A DNA stretch of 64,000 bases from CAVZCC01 sp963773765 (lineage in GTDB: Bacteria; Actinomycetota; Acidimicrobiia; Acidimicrobiales; Microtrichaceae), in NCBI GenBank assembly GCA_963773765.1, contig CAVZCC010000001.1, positions 310,001 to 374,000 on the forward strand, read 5' to 3'. The notes under the pieces are model-generated. The model saw only the letters and a program-made list of their open reading frames with translations, had not been told where the DNA came from and searched no databases. Position numbers and translations under genes: made by a program. Below, in pieces: positions 1-8,549 of the stretch. Within the stretch, counting starts at the first letter, position 1; each line of letters starts with the position of its first letter.

Positions 1-1
1 G

Positions 2-268
2 GGGGAGTTCGCGGCCAGGCCCCGCCAGAAGCTGGCCGAGTACGCCCTGGAGGCGGAGGCCGACGAGCGGGCCAAGCAGGAGCAGGCGTCGATCGAGGCC
101 ACTGCGGCCCAGGTGGTCGCCGCCGCCGAGGCGGATGCGGCCGGGGACTCCGCCGACGCCGGCGCGTCGGCGGACCCGCCCGCTCCGTCGCCCCTGCCGG
201 GTGGCACCCCGATCGAAGCCCAGGCCGCGGACGACCAGCCGGAGACGCCCGAGCGTGAGTCCGCCTGA
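2..268 (+). CDS. C-terminal tail of a TatA/TatB-like protein (partial)
   Basis: Only the last 88 residues are in the window; the start lies upstream. The visible part is Ala/Glu/Pro-rich and charged, with no membrane segment and no catalytic motif. The call rests on context: it ends three bases before the open frame of tatC, and tatC is followed by a HelY-type helicase. Actinobacteria commonly carry pafB-pafC-tatA-tatC-helY in this order. TatA and TatB have one N-terminal membrane helix, an amphipathic helix and a variable, often acidic tail, so the tail fits but does not prove the identity. It could also be an unrelated protein with a disordered C-terminus. Confidence 0.5.
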   Translation, partial: GEFAARPRQKLAEYALEAEADERAKQEQASIEATAAQVVAAAEADAAGDSADAGASADPPAPSPLPGGTPIEAQAADDQPETPERESA

Positions 269-289
269 CCCGTGAAGCTCCGGGGGTCG

Positions 290-1210
290 ATGCTCAAGGG
301 CGCCGAGCGCGAGGGGTCGCAGATGTCGCTCAGCGACCACCTGCGGGAACTGCGCACGCGCCTGCTCATCTGCGTCGGGACGATCCTGGCCGCCATGATC
401 CCGGCCTGGTTCCTGTACCCGTGGATGACGGAGTTCCTGAACCAGCCCTACTGCGATGCCCTCCGCCAGGAGGATCCGCTGGCCAACTGCAAGTTCCTGG
501 AGACCAACCTCCTGGACCCGTTCGCCCTGCGGCTCAAGGTGGCGGGGTACGGGGCGTTGTTCCTGGCCATGCCGGTGATCCTGTGGCAGCTGTGGCGGTT
601 CATCGCCCCCGGTCTCTACAAGAAGGAACGCCGCTACGCGCTGGCCTTCACCTTGTCCAGCTTCACCCTGTTCGTCATGGGGGCGTCGATCGCCTACGTC
701 ACGCTGTCCAGGGCGGTCAGCTTCCTGGTCAACATCGGCGGCCCGGAGATCGAGATCCGTTCCGGGATCGGCAACTTCGTGAAGCTGTCGTTGTTCATGA
801 TGCTGGCGTTCGGGGTGGGCTTCCAGTTCCCCGTGCTGATGGTCGCGCTCCAGATGGTGGGGGTGGTCACGCCGCAGCGCCTGGCGTCCTGGCGCCGGCA
901 GGCCATCCTGCTGATCGTGGTGATCGCGGCGGGCATCACCCCCAGCGGCGACCCGTTCTCCATGTTCGCCCTGGCCCTCCCCATGTACGTCTTCTACGAG
1001 ATCAGCATCCTGATCGGCCGGCTCATGCTGAGGCGCCGGGCCAGGCGGGCCAGGAAGGAAGCGGCCGCGGCGACCGCCGCCCGTGAGGTTGCAGTGGCGG
1101 CCCGGGCTGCGGACGGGCCGGAGCCGCCCGACACCGCGGGCACCCCCGCCCCCACGACACCCGACGACGGTCCCGGCCAGCCCGGGACGGACCCCGGGAG
1201 CGACGCCTGA
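290..1210 (+). CDS. tatC: Sec-independent protein translocase TatC
   Basis: TatC is the multi-spanning membrane receptor of the twin-arginine pathway; it binds the signal peptide of folded exported proteins and recruits TatA. The protein has the family signature near its N-terminus (SLSDHLRELRTRLL) and about six hydrophobic segments spread over residues 25-255. The core matches the usual TatC length of about 250 residues. A 50-residue Ala/Pro/Asp-rich cytoplasmic tail follows. The start is uncertain: ATG 290 has a GGGGG run five bases upstream, GTG 272 and ATG 323 (GAGGGG upstream) are alternatives. The stop overlaps the proposed start of helY, so the two are probably co-transcribed and translationally coupled. 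Confidence 0.93.
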   Translation: MLKGAEREGSQMSLSDHLRELRTRLLICVGTILAAMIPAWFLYPWMTEFLNQPYCDALRQEDPLANCKFLETNLLDPFALRLKVAGYGALFLAMPVILWQLWRFIAPGLYKKERRYALAFTLSSFTLFVMGASIAYVTLSRAVSFLVNIGGPEIEIRSGIGNFVKLSLFMMLAFGVGFQFPVLMVALQMVGVVTPQRLASWRRQAILLIVVIAAGITPSGDPFSMFALALPMYVFYEISILIGRLMLRRRARRARKEAAAATAAREVAVAARAADGPEPPDTAGTPAPTTPDDGPGQPGTDPGSDA

Positions 1211-3828
1211 CCGGGCCCTTCGCCCACGACTTCGCCCTGGACCGGTTCCAGCGGGAGGCCATCGCCTCGTTGGACGCCGGGCGCAACGTGCTGGTGTCCG
1301 CTCCCACCGGGTCCGGCAAGACCGTCGTGGGCGAGCACGCCGTGGCGCTGGCCCTGCGCGACGGTGGCAAGGCCTTCTACACCGCGCCCATCAAGGCGCT
1401 GTCGAACCAGAAGTACGGCGACCTGGTGAAGGTGCTGGGAACGGAACGGGTGGGGCTGCTCACCGGGGACCATGCCATCAACGGCGACGCCCCGGTGGTG
1501 GTGATGACCACCGAGGTGCTTCGGAACATGGTGTACGCCAGGTCATCCACCCTGGACGGCCTCCAGTGGGTGGTGCTGGACGAGGTCCACTTCCTCCAGG
1601 ACGCCTACCGGGGCCCGGTGTGGGAGGAGGTGCTGATCCACACGCCACCGGAGGTGGGCTTCGTGTGCCTGTCCGCCACGGTGTCCAACGCCACGGAGCT
1701 GGGCGACTGGATCGGCACGTTGCGGGGCCCGACCGCCACGGTGGTGGAGCACGAGCGCCCCATCCGCCTGGATCCGCTGTACTTCGTGGGGGACCGGTCG
1801 GCGGACCGTGACCACCTGGTGCCACTGGTCGTGGACGGCCGGCCCAACCCGGAGGGTGCCCGGTTCGACGCCGAGCAGCCCCGCCATCCGGGCCAACGCC
1901 ACCAGCGCGGGCGGCGGCGGTTCTTCACACCGCGCCGGTTGGAGACCATCGAACGGCTGGACGACGAGGACCTCCTGCCCGCCATCTACTTCATCTTCAG
2001 CCGTGCCGCGTGCAACGACGCCGCCATGCACTGCCTGGACGCCGGACTGCGCCTCACCGACGCGGAGGAGCGGCGCCGGATCCGCCAGCTGGCGGAGGCA
2101 CGGACCGCCGGCCTGACCGACGCCGACCTGGACGTGTTGGGCTACGACCGCTGGCTGGCCGCGTTGGAGCAGGGGGTGGCGGCGCACCACGCCGGGATGA
2201 TCCCGGCCTTCCGCGAGGCGGTGGAGGACTGCTTCAACGAGGGCCTGATCAAGGCGGTGTTCGCCACCGAGACCCTGGCCCTCGGGATCAACATGCCGGC
2301 CCGATCGGTCGTGATCGAGCGGCTCACCAAGTACAACGGCGAGTCCCACGAGTTCCTGACCCCCGGGCAGTTCACCCAGCTGACCGGGCGGGCGGGACGA
2401 CGGGGCATCGACGCCCAGGGCTCGGCGGTGGTGCTGTGGTCACCGTTCACCACCTTCGCCCAGGTCGCGACGCTCGCCGCCAGCCGGGAGTTCCCCCTGG
2501 CGTCGGCCTTCCGGCCGACGTACAACATGGCGGCCAACCTGGTGCACCGCTACGACCGCGAGCGGGCGCACGAGGTCCTGGCCCGGTCCTTCGCCCAGTT
2601 CCAGGCCGACCGCGCCGCGGTCCGCCTGCGGGCCCGTGCCGACCGGGTGGCCGCGGACCTGGCCCAGTTGGAGGCGGGCCGCACCACCGGGTCCCAGGTC
2701 TTCGACGTGGCCGGCTACGCAGAGCTGGCCGAGCGGGTCCGTGCCACCCGGCGACTGCGCCCCGGTGGCCGCGCCGCCATCGAGGAGTCGCTGTCCCGGC
2801 TCCGTCCCGGTGACGTGATCGAACGCCGGACCGAGCGGGGCCGTCGGCTCCTGCTGGTGCTCTCGGTCGCCTACCGCAAGGGCGGGTCGGTGCGGGTGCG
2901 CACCGTGACGGCCCAGGGGGAGCAGGTGAGCATCCACGTGGCCAACGCCGGGACGCCGCTGGAGCGCCTGGCCACCGTGGACCTGCCGGTGCCGTTCCTC
3001 CCCCAGGATCCCGGGTACCGACGGGAGGCCGCCGCCGTGCTGCGCCGGGCCAACATCCGCCGGGCCAGGCCCAAGGGGCGGCGCCGTCCCGAGCCCGAGC
3101 AGAACGCGTTCCTCCAGGCCGTGGAGGAGATGGAGTCCCATCCCCTCCACGCCCACCCCGACCGGGAGCGGCTGGTCACCGAGCACCGTGCCGAGGCCCG
3201 CCTCCGCGACGAGCTGGCCGACGTGGAGCGCCAGGTCGAGCGGCGGGGCTCGGGAGTGGTGCGCCGCTTCGACGCCGTGCTGGACGTGCTGCGGGGCACG
3301 GGCCACGTGGAGGACTGGGAGCTCACCCCGGCCGGGGAGCGCCTGCGCCGCATCTACCACGAGTGCGACCTGCTGCTGTCGCTGGCCATCGAGGACGGCG
3401 TGTTCGACGGCCTGGACGAGGCCGAGGTGGCGGGCCTGGTCAGCTGCATCACCTACGAGCACCGCAGCGCGGAGGCACCGCCACCTCCGCTGTTCCCCAC
3501 CCAGGAGCTCCGCCGGCGGTTCCGGCGGCTCGAGGACCTGGCCGACCGGCTCAACAAGCGGGAGCGTGGGTCCAAGTTGAACGAGACCCGGACCCCGGAG
3601 CCGGGGTTCGTGGCCGCGGCATGGTCCTGGGCGTCGGGGCAGCCGCTGGACCAGGTCCTGGACGACGACCTGACCGGCGGTGACTTCGTCCGCAACACCA
3701 AGCAGCTCATCGACCTGCTGCGCCAGCTGGGACAGGTGGTGGCCGAACCGGCCACCGCCCGGGCCTGCCGTCGGGCCGCCGAGGCGCTGCACCGGGGTGT
3801 GGTGGAGGCCGGGAGCGAGCCGGGATGA
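1207..3828 (+). CDS. helY: Ski2-like DEAD/DEAH-box RNA helicase HelY
   Basis: An ATP-dependent RNA helicase of the Ski2/Mtr4 superfamily 2 group, 873 residues with the proposed start. Visible motifs: Q-motif-like FALDRFQREAI near the N-terminus, Walker A APTGSGKT, motif II LDEVH, motif III LSATVS, and motif VI QLTGRAGRRGID. The C-terminal third carries the DSHCT-type domain. No ATG, GTG or TTG lies upstream of the Q motif in this frame; an in-frame TGA sits at 1084-1086. The only candidate that keeps the Q motif is CTG 1207, which overlaps the tatC stop and has GGGAG about six bases upstream. TTG 1270 would cut the Q motif. The tatC-helY arrangement is typical of actinobacteria. Confidence 0.92.
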   Translation: MTGPFAHDFALDRFQREAIASLDAGRNVLVSAPTGSGKTVVGEHAVALALRDGGKAFYTAPIKALSNQKYGDLVKVLGTERVGLLTGDHAINGDAPVVVMTTEVLRNMVYARSSTLDGLQWVVLDEVHFLQDAYRGPVWEEVLIHTPPEVGFVCLSATVSNATELGDWIGTLRGPTATVVEHERPIRLDPLYFVGDRSADRDHLVPLVVDGRPNPEGARFDAEQPRHPGQRHQRGRRRFFTPRRLETIERLDDEDLLPAIYFIFSRAACNDAAMHCLDAGLRLTDAEERRRIRQLAEARTAGLTDADLDVLGYDRWLAALEQGVAAHHAGMIPAFREAVEDCFNEGLIKAVFATETLALGINMPARSVVIERLTKYNGESHEFLTPGQFTQLTGRAGRRGIDAQGSAVVLWSPFTTFAQVATLAASREFPLASAFRPTYNMAANLVHRYDRERAHEVLARSFAQFQADRAAVRLRARADRVAADLAQLEAGRTTGSQVFDVAGYAELAERVRATRRLRPGGRAAIEESLSRLRPGDVIERRTERGRRLLLVLSVAYRKGGSVRVRTVTAQGEQVSIHVANAGTPLERLATVDLPVPFLPQDPGYRREAAAVLRRANIRRARPKGRRRPEPEQNAFLQAVEEMESHPLHAHPDRERLVTEHRAEARLRDELADVERQVERRGSGVVRRFDAVLDVLRGTGHVEDWELTPAGERLRRIYHECDLLLSLAIEDGVFDGLDEAEVAGLVSCITYEHRSAEAPPPPLFPTQELRRRFRRLEDLADRLNKRERGSKLNETRTPEPGFVAAAWSWASGQPLDQVLDDDLTGGDFVRNTKQLIDLLRQLGQVVAEPATARACRRAAEALHRGVVEAGSEPG

Positions 3829-4457
3829 CCATCCGCCGGGGTGCCCCGTGGGGTGAGCCGGGTGCGCTGGCCGACGACGGCGTGGTGCTGGACTCCGACG
3901 CCGCCGCGGCGGACCTCCTGGGCGGTGGGCCGGAGGCGGGCGCCGGCCCGGTCGAGGTGGGTGTGGTGGGTGGGGACCTGCACCGGACGCTCGGTTCGCC
4001 CCGTCACGACGAGGCGGACCTCCGGGCCGGTCGTGGCACCCGGTTCCCGGTGGACCTGGGCCTGGTGGACCTGACCCGTCCCGACGGGACCGTGGAGCGG
4101 CGACGGTTCCTGGCCCACCTGGTGGCGGGTGGCGCCCGGCTGTGGTCGGGGCGGACGTTGGTGGTCATGAACGCCTCCTTCCTGGGGGAGGCCAACCTGG
4201 GGCCCCGGGCGCATCCGAACGACGGGCTGTTGGACGTGACGGAGGGCTCCCTCGGCTGGACCGACCGACGGGCCGCGGCCAGGCGGGCGACCACCGGGAC
4301 CCACGTGCCGCACCCGGACCTGCGGGAGCGGCGGACCGCCTCCTACCGGTTCGAGTCGGACCGACCGGTCCACGTGCGCCTGGACGGCCGGGATGCCGGG
4401 ACGGCCCTGGTGCTGGACATCCGTTGCGAGCCCGATGCGGCGGTGGTGGTGGCCTGA
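3825..4457 (+). CDS. Diacylglycerol-kinase C-terminal-domain-like protein
   Basis: A 210-residue protein starting at an ATGA overlap with helY, hence probably translated from the same message. Residues 100-205 resemble the C-terminal half of the YegS/DagK lipid-kinase fold: a VVMNASFLGEANLGP strand-loop, the acidic NDGLLDV motif, and a final segment with VHVRLDGRDAG that aligns with the usual 'DGE' end of the family. The N-terminal catalytic lobe with its GGDGT motif is absent. It may be a non-catalytic relative or may bind a lipid or nucleotide without phosphorylating it. I know of no established function. Confidence 0.6.
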   Translation: MTIRRGAPWGEPGALADDGVVLDSDAAAADLLGGGPEAGAGPVEVGVVGGDLHRTLGSPRHDEADLRAGRGTRFPVDLGLVDLTRPDGTVERRRFLAHLVAGGARLWSGRTLVVMNASFLGEANLGPRAHPNDGLLDVTEGSLGWTDRRAAARRATTGTHVPHPDLRERRTASYRFESDRPVHVRLDGRDAGTALVLDIRCEPDAAVVVA

Positions 4458-4510
4458 GCGGCGTCCCGCCGCGCCGTCCGCCACGGGGTCCGGACCGGTC
4501 CGGGGGTCGG

Positions 4511-4516
4511 TACCCT
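4511..4516 (+). promoter_or_regulatory. -10 box (TACCCT) of a leaderless gene
   Basis: TACCCT ends six bases before ATG 4523, so transcription would start at or next to the start codon. There is no Shine-Dalgarno sequence. Confidence 0.55.
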
Positions 4517-4522
4517 CACGGG

Positions 4523-5509
4523 ATGGATGCCTGGCACCTTCCCGAGTCACCCGGACAGTACGTGTGGGGCGAGGTCCCCGACCCGGTGGCCGGCCCCGGC
4601 GAGGTCCGGGTCAAGGTCCGGGCCACCGCGCTGAACCACATGGACCTGTGGCTCACCACCGGGTTGCCCAAGCCCCCGCTGTTCCCCCACGTGCCCGGCA
4701 ACGACGTGGCCGGCGTGGTGGAGTCGGTGGGGGAGGGCGTCACCGCATGGGTCCCGGGCGACGAGGTGGTGATCAACACCGCGGTGGTGCCCGAGGAGGC
4801 GCTGGCCCAGGGCATCGACTCGGTGCTGCACCCGCGCATGCAGCTGCTGGGCGAGGCGTGCTGGGGCGGGCACGGCGAGTTCTGCGTCGTGCCGGCGCAC
4901 CAGTTGGTCCGCAAGCCCACCAACCGCTCGTGGGCCGAGGTCGCGTCCTACCCGGTCTGCTACACGACGGCCTGGCGCCTCCTGCGCCGGGCCCGCCTGA
5001 AGGAGGGTGACACCGTGCTGGTGACCGGGATCGGTGGGGGCGTGGCCACCGCCGCCCTGATGATCGCCAAGCACCTGGGTGCCCGCGTCTACGTCACCTC
5101 CCGGGAGGAGGAGAAGCGGCACCGGGCCATCGAGCTGGGGGCCAAGGACGCCTTCGACTCGGAGGAGCCGTACCCGGTCACCGCGGACATCGTGGTGGAC
5201 AGCATCGGTCCGGCCACCTGGGACAACTCGCTGCGGACCCTGCGCCACGGGGGCCGGATGTGCGTGTGCGGGGGGACCTCCGGCCCCAAGGTGAGCCTCA
5301 ACCTGCCCCGGCTGTTCTTCAAGCAGCTGGACATCATCGGAGCCAGCTGTGGCAGCCAGGTGGAGTTCGAGTACGTCACCGACCTCATCGCCGACGGCCT
5401 GCCCGTGGTGATCGACGAGATCCTGCCCCTGTCGGAGTACCCGCGGGCGCTGGAGCGGCTCAAGACCGCGAGCCAGCTGGGCAAGATCGTCCTCGAGCAC
5501 CCGGAGTGA
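4523..5509 (+). CDS. Zinc-type alcohol dehydrogenase-like / quinone oxidoreductase (MDR family)
   Basis: A 328-residue medium-chain dehydrogenase/reductase. The N-terminal GroES-like domain has ALNHMDLW and HVPGNDVAGVV. The Rossmann domain has a nucleotide loop at VLVTGIGGGVATAA and a VDSIGPATW segment typical of quinone oxidoreductases. The cysteine set of the structural zinc site is not evident, so an NAD(P)H:quinone reductase-like role is more likely than a classical zinc alcohol dehydrogenase. The start ATG 4523 is chosen because the homologous sequence begins there and a -10 box lies six bases upstream. The substrate cannot be read from the sequence. Confidence 0.88.
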   Translation: MDAWHLPESPGQYVWGEVPDPVAGPGEVRVKVRATALNHMDLWLTTGLPKPPLFPHVPGNDVAGVVESVGEGVTAWVPGDEVVINTAVVPEEALAQGIDSVLHPRMQLLGEACWGGHGEFCVVPAHQLVRKPTNRSWAEVASYPVCYTTAWRLLRRARLKEGDTVLVTGIGGGVATAALMIAKHLGARVYVTSREEEKRHRAIELGAKDAFDSEEPYPVTADIVVDSIGPATWDNSLRTLRHGGRMCVCGGTSGPKVSLNLPRLFFKQLDIIGASCGSQVEFEYVTDLIADGLPVVIDEILPLSEYPRALERLKTASQLGKIVLEHPE

Positions 5510-5515
5510 CACGCT

Positions 5516-5569
5516 CCGGCCGGCCGCGGCGGCGCCGCTTGTCCGGCCGGCCGCGGCGGCGCCGCTTGT
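5516..5569. repeat. Perfect 27-bp tandem duplication
   Basis: A 27-bp unit (CCGGCCGGCCGCGGCGGCGC followed by CGCTTGT) is present twice head to tail at 5516-5542 and 5543-5569. Each copy contains GC palindromes. The last T of copy two is the first base of the TAGGGT -10 box of the next gene. Confidence 0.95.
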
Positions 5570-5574
5570 AGGGT
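5569..5574 (+). promoter_or_regulatory. -10 box (TAGGGT) of a leaderless gene
   Basis: TAGGGT lies six bases before ATG 5581, at the edge of the 27-bp tandem repeat. Confidence 0.5.
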
Positions 5575-5580
5575 GGCGAC

Positions 5581-6744
5581 ATGAGCTCGCCGGACAGCGA
5601 CCCGCTCGCCGGGGCCAAGGCCAGGGCCGCGGCCGAGGTGGACCGGCGCGCCGGCCTCCTGCTGGACGTGAGCCACCGCATCTGGGACGACCCGGAGCTG
5701 TGCTTCCAGGAGCACAACGCCCATGACCTGCTGTGCGACGTGCTGGCGGCCGAGGGCCTGGACCCGACCCGTCACGCCTACGGCCTGGAGACCGCCTTCG
5801 TGGCGGACGCCGGCTCGTCCGGTCCCCGCGTCGCGGTGATCTGCGAGTACGACGCCCTGCCCGACATCGGCCACGCCTGCGGCCACAACGTGATCGCCGC
5901 CGCCGGGCTGGGCGCAGGGCTGGCCGCCGCCGCGCTGGCCGAGGAGCTGGGCGGCCGGGTCCGGATCCTGGGCACCCCGGCCGAGGAGGGTGGGGGCGGC
6001 AAGGTGTTCATGATCCGCGAGGGGGCGCTCGACGGAGTGGATGCCGCGATGATGGTGCATCCCGCGGACCGGGACCTGCCCACCATGCGGGCCATCGCCA
6101 TCCAGCAGCTCCTGGTGGAGTACGAGGGACGGGCGTCCCACGCCGCGGCGGCGCCGGAACAGGGCCGCAACGCGTTGGACGCCGCCGTGCTCGGGTACGT
6201 CAACGTGGCCGCGCTGCGCCAGCACATCCGGGCCGACGAGCGCATCCACGGCATCTTCACCAAGGCCGGCGACAAGCCCAACATCGTGCCCCGCACCGCG
6301 GCGGCGCAGTGGTACGTGCGCTCGACCGACCTGGACTCCCTGGAGGCCCTCAAGGCCCGGGTGCTGGCCTGCATCGAGGGCGGAGCGACCGCGGCGGGCT
6401 GCTCGTTCGGCCACGAGTGGCTGGACCCGGCCTACGCGGACCTGGTGGACGACCCCTGGCTCCTGGCCCGCTGGGCGGAGAACAGCACGGCGCTGGGGCG
6501 GCCCCCGGAGGACCCCGACCAGGTCGGGGACGTGGTGGGCAGCACCGACATGGGCAACGTGAGCCACGAGGTGCCCTCCATCCACCCGATGATCGCCGTG
6601 GCACCGCCGGGGGTGTCGATCCACACGCCGGAGTTCGCCGGCCACGCCCGCGGCCCGGCGGGGGACCGGGCCGTCCTGGACGGGGCCAAGGCCCTGGCCG
6701 CGACGGTGATCGACTGTTGGGCCGCCCCCCACCCGGCCTCCTGA
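5581..6744 (+). CDS. M20 family metallo-amidohydrolase
   Basis: A 387-residue peptidase of the M20D/amidohydrolase group (p-aminobenzoyl-glutamate hydrolase, IAA-amino-acid hydrolase and relatives), which cleave N-acyl or peptide bonds with two metal ions. Metal and catalytic motifs are visible: EYDALPDIGHACGHN (about residues 97-111), GTPAEEGGGGK, and the C-terminal GSTDMGNVSHEVPSIHP. The dimerisation 'lid' domain lies between, with SHAAAAPEQGRNALDA. The protein is complete and of normal family length. Substrate is unknown. A -10 box six bases upstream and no Shine-Dalgarno sequence support ATG 5581. Confidence 0.9.
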   Translation: MSSPDSDPLAGAKARAAAEVDRRAGLLLDVSHRIWDDPELCFQEHNAHDLLCDVLAAEGLDPTRHAYGLETAFVADAGSSGPRVAVICEYDALPDIGHACGHNVIAAAGLGAGLAAAALAEELGGRVRILGTPAEEGGGGKVFMIREGALDGVDAAMMVHPADRDLPTMRAIAIQQLLVEYEGRASHAAAAPEQGRNALDAAVLGYVNVAALRQHIRADERIHGIFTKAGDKPNIVPRTAAAQWYVRSTDLDSLEALKARVLACIEGGATAAGCSFGHEWLDPAYADLVDDPWLLARWAENSTALGRPPEDPDQVGDVVGSTDMGNVSHEVPSIHPMIAVAPPGVSIHTPEFAGHARGPAGDRAVLDGAKALAATVIDCWAAPHPAS

Positions 6745-6786
6745 GCGGTCCCGGTCCCGATCCCCGGGGTGGTGCCCCGTCGCCTC

Positions 6787-6792
6787 TAATGT
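6787..6792 (+). promoter_or_regulatory. -10 box (TAATGT) of the ThyX-like gene
   Basis: TAATGT ends eight bases before ATG 6801. The ATG inside the box (6789) is in frame and is a weaker start candidate. Confidence 0.45.
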
Positions 6793-6800
6793 CGGCCCCG

Positions 6801-8423
6801 ATGACCCCCGTCCCGACCTACGTGGCAGAGCAGTTCACCGACGACGAGCAGGCGGTCCTGCGGCGCTACTTCACCAATCTGGACGGACCGGTGTTCGCCC
6901 TGGTGAACCTGCCCGAGGTGGTCAAGGGAGCGCTGTTCGCCCGCTACTCCCGTTCGGCCAAGTCCCTGCGGCGCCTCTTCCTGGACGAGTTCGTGGGAGA
7001 GCTGGACACCACCGGCGACGAGTCGGTGGACGCCACCATCGGCCTGGAGCGGGCCGAGTCCCTCTACGACCGGGTGTTCTTCGAGTACGGCGACGACAGC
7101 GTCGCCCAGCTGGGCGGGGTGCACCTCGCCTGTGAGCAGGCCTCCAACCTGCTCACCAAGGTCCTGGAGTGGGGCCGGTTGATGTCCTACCTGGAGCAGT
7201 CGACCCGGTACATCCCCTACGACGAACGGCTCGGCGGACGGTACCGCTACCACCGGGACCCGGAGATCCTCGCCTCCAACCTGGGCGCCCGCTACGTGGG
7301 GGACATGGACCGGCTGTTCGAGTCCTACTCGGGGCTGGCCCGGGACATCCAGGACCACTTCCGGGACCGGTTCCCCAAGAGCGAGACCGACTCCGACTTC
7401 GTCTACCGCCAGGCCATCCGGGCCAAGGCGTTCGACGCCGTCCGGGGCATCCTGCCCGCGGCGTCGCTGTCCAACGTGGGCATCTACGGCTCGGGGCAGG
7501 GGTTCGAGTCGCTGCTGCTGCGCATGCGGGCCCACCCCCTGCCGGAGGCCCGTCAGTACGCGGGGCTCATGCTGGAGGAGCTGCGCAAGGTCATCCCCAG
7601 CTTCCTCAAGCGGGTGGACCTCCCGGACCGGGGCGTGGCCTGGAGCGAGTACCTGCAGCACAACCGGGAGGCCATGGAGACCGTGGCCTACGAGATGCTC
7701 TCGGGGGACCAGGTCGTGGGCCCGACCGACCCGGACGTGGACCTGGTCGACTTCGACCCCGACGGCGAGGTCAAGGTCATCGCCGCCATGCTCTACCCCT
7801 ACACGGGACTGGCCGAGTCCAAGCTCCTGGAGCGGGTGCGGGCCATGTCGGTGGATGACCGCCTGGCCGTGGCCCGGGCCTACGTGGGCGACCGCACCAA
7901 CCGGCGACACAAGCCGGGCCGGGCCCTGGAGCGCACCGACTACCGCTTCGACGTGGTGTCCGACTACGGGGCCTTCCGGGACCTCCAACGCCACCGGCTC
8001 ATGACCGTGGAGTGGCAGGAGCTGAGCCCGCTGCACGGCTACACGCGTCCCGAGGCCATCGACGAGGGCGGGTTCACCGATCGCTTCGACGAGGCCATGG
8101 CCACCTCGGCCGGCCTCTGGTCGGCCCTGGCCGAGCAGTTCCCGGAACGGGCCACCTACGCCGTGTCACTGGCCTACCGGATCCGCTACGTGATGCAGTT
8201 CAACGCCCGGGAGGCCATGCACCTCATCGAGCTGCGCACCTCCGTGCAGGGACACCAGAGCTATCGACGGGTGGGCCAGCAGATGCACCGGCTCATCGCG
8301 GAGAAGGCCGGTCACCGCACGATCGCCGAGATGATGACCTTCGTGGACCACTCCGGAGAGGGCGAGCTGGAGCGCCTGGCGTCGGAACGGCAGGCCGAGT
8401 CCCGTCGGGACGCCGCACGCTGA
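6801..8423 (+). CDS. Double-domain ThyX-like (FAD-dependent thymidylate synthase family) protein
   Basis: A 540-residue protein with two ThyX-like halves; ordinary ThyX is 220-250 residues and makes dTMP from dUMP with FAD and methylene-tetrahydrofolate. The first half (about 1-270) has EYGDDSVAQLGGVHLACE and SYLEQSTRYIPYDE, matching the ThyX 'S.EH.' and 'SEQSQRY' regions, but its RHR triplet is missing (TKVLEWGRLMSYLEQ instead). The second half (about 290-540) has DLQRHRLMTVEWQELSP, an intact RHR motif with the neighbouring Ser, and a closing EMMTFVDHSGE segment. The start is ATG 6801, eight bases after a TAATGT box; ATG 6789 is an in-frame alternative. I cannot tell whether it is a true thymidylate synthase or a diverged relative. 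Confidence 0.8.
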   Translation: MTPVPTYVAEQFTDDEQAVLRRYFTNLDGPVFALVNLPEVVKGALFARYSRSAKSLRRLFLDEFVGELDTTGDESVDATIGLERAESLYDRVFFEYGDDSVAQLGGVHLACEQASNLLTKVLEWGRLMSYLEQSTRYIPYDERLGGRYRYHRDPEILASNLGARYVGDMDRLFESYSGLARDIQDHFRDRFPKSETDSDFVYRQAIRAKAFDAVRGILPAASLSNVGIYGSGQGFESLLLRMRAHPLPEARQYAGLMLEELRKVIPSFLKRVDLPDRGVAWSEYLQHNREAMETVAYEMLSGDQVVGPTDPDVDLVDFDPDGEVKVIAAMLYPYTGLAESKLLERVRAMSVDDRLAVARAYVGDRTNRRHKPGRALERTDYRFDVVSDYGAFRDLQRHRLMTVEWQELSPLHGYTRPEAIDEGGFTDRFDEAMATSAGLWSALAEQFPERATYAVSLAYRIRYVMQFNAREAMHLIELRTSVQGHQSYRRVGQQMHRLIAEKAGHRTIAEMMTFVDHSGEGELERLASERQAESRRDAAR

Positions 8424-8490
8424 GCCGCCCGGCGGGGCCCTGGCTGAGGACCTCCTGCAACGGAGTGCACCACGGTCCGGCAGGCGTGTC

Positions 8491-8496
8491 TATGAT
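8491..8496 (+). promoter_or_regulatory. -10 box (TATGAT) upstream of the DUF4193-like gene
   Basis: TATGAT lies 53 bases before ATG 8550. Unlike its neighbours this gene would have a leader, and AGAGGAAG sits just before the start codon. Confidence 0.45.
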
Positions 8497-8549
8497 GCGC
8501 CGGACTTCGGCTGGAGCAGTGCCGCAGTGACCCCTGGCGCAGAGGAAGC

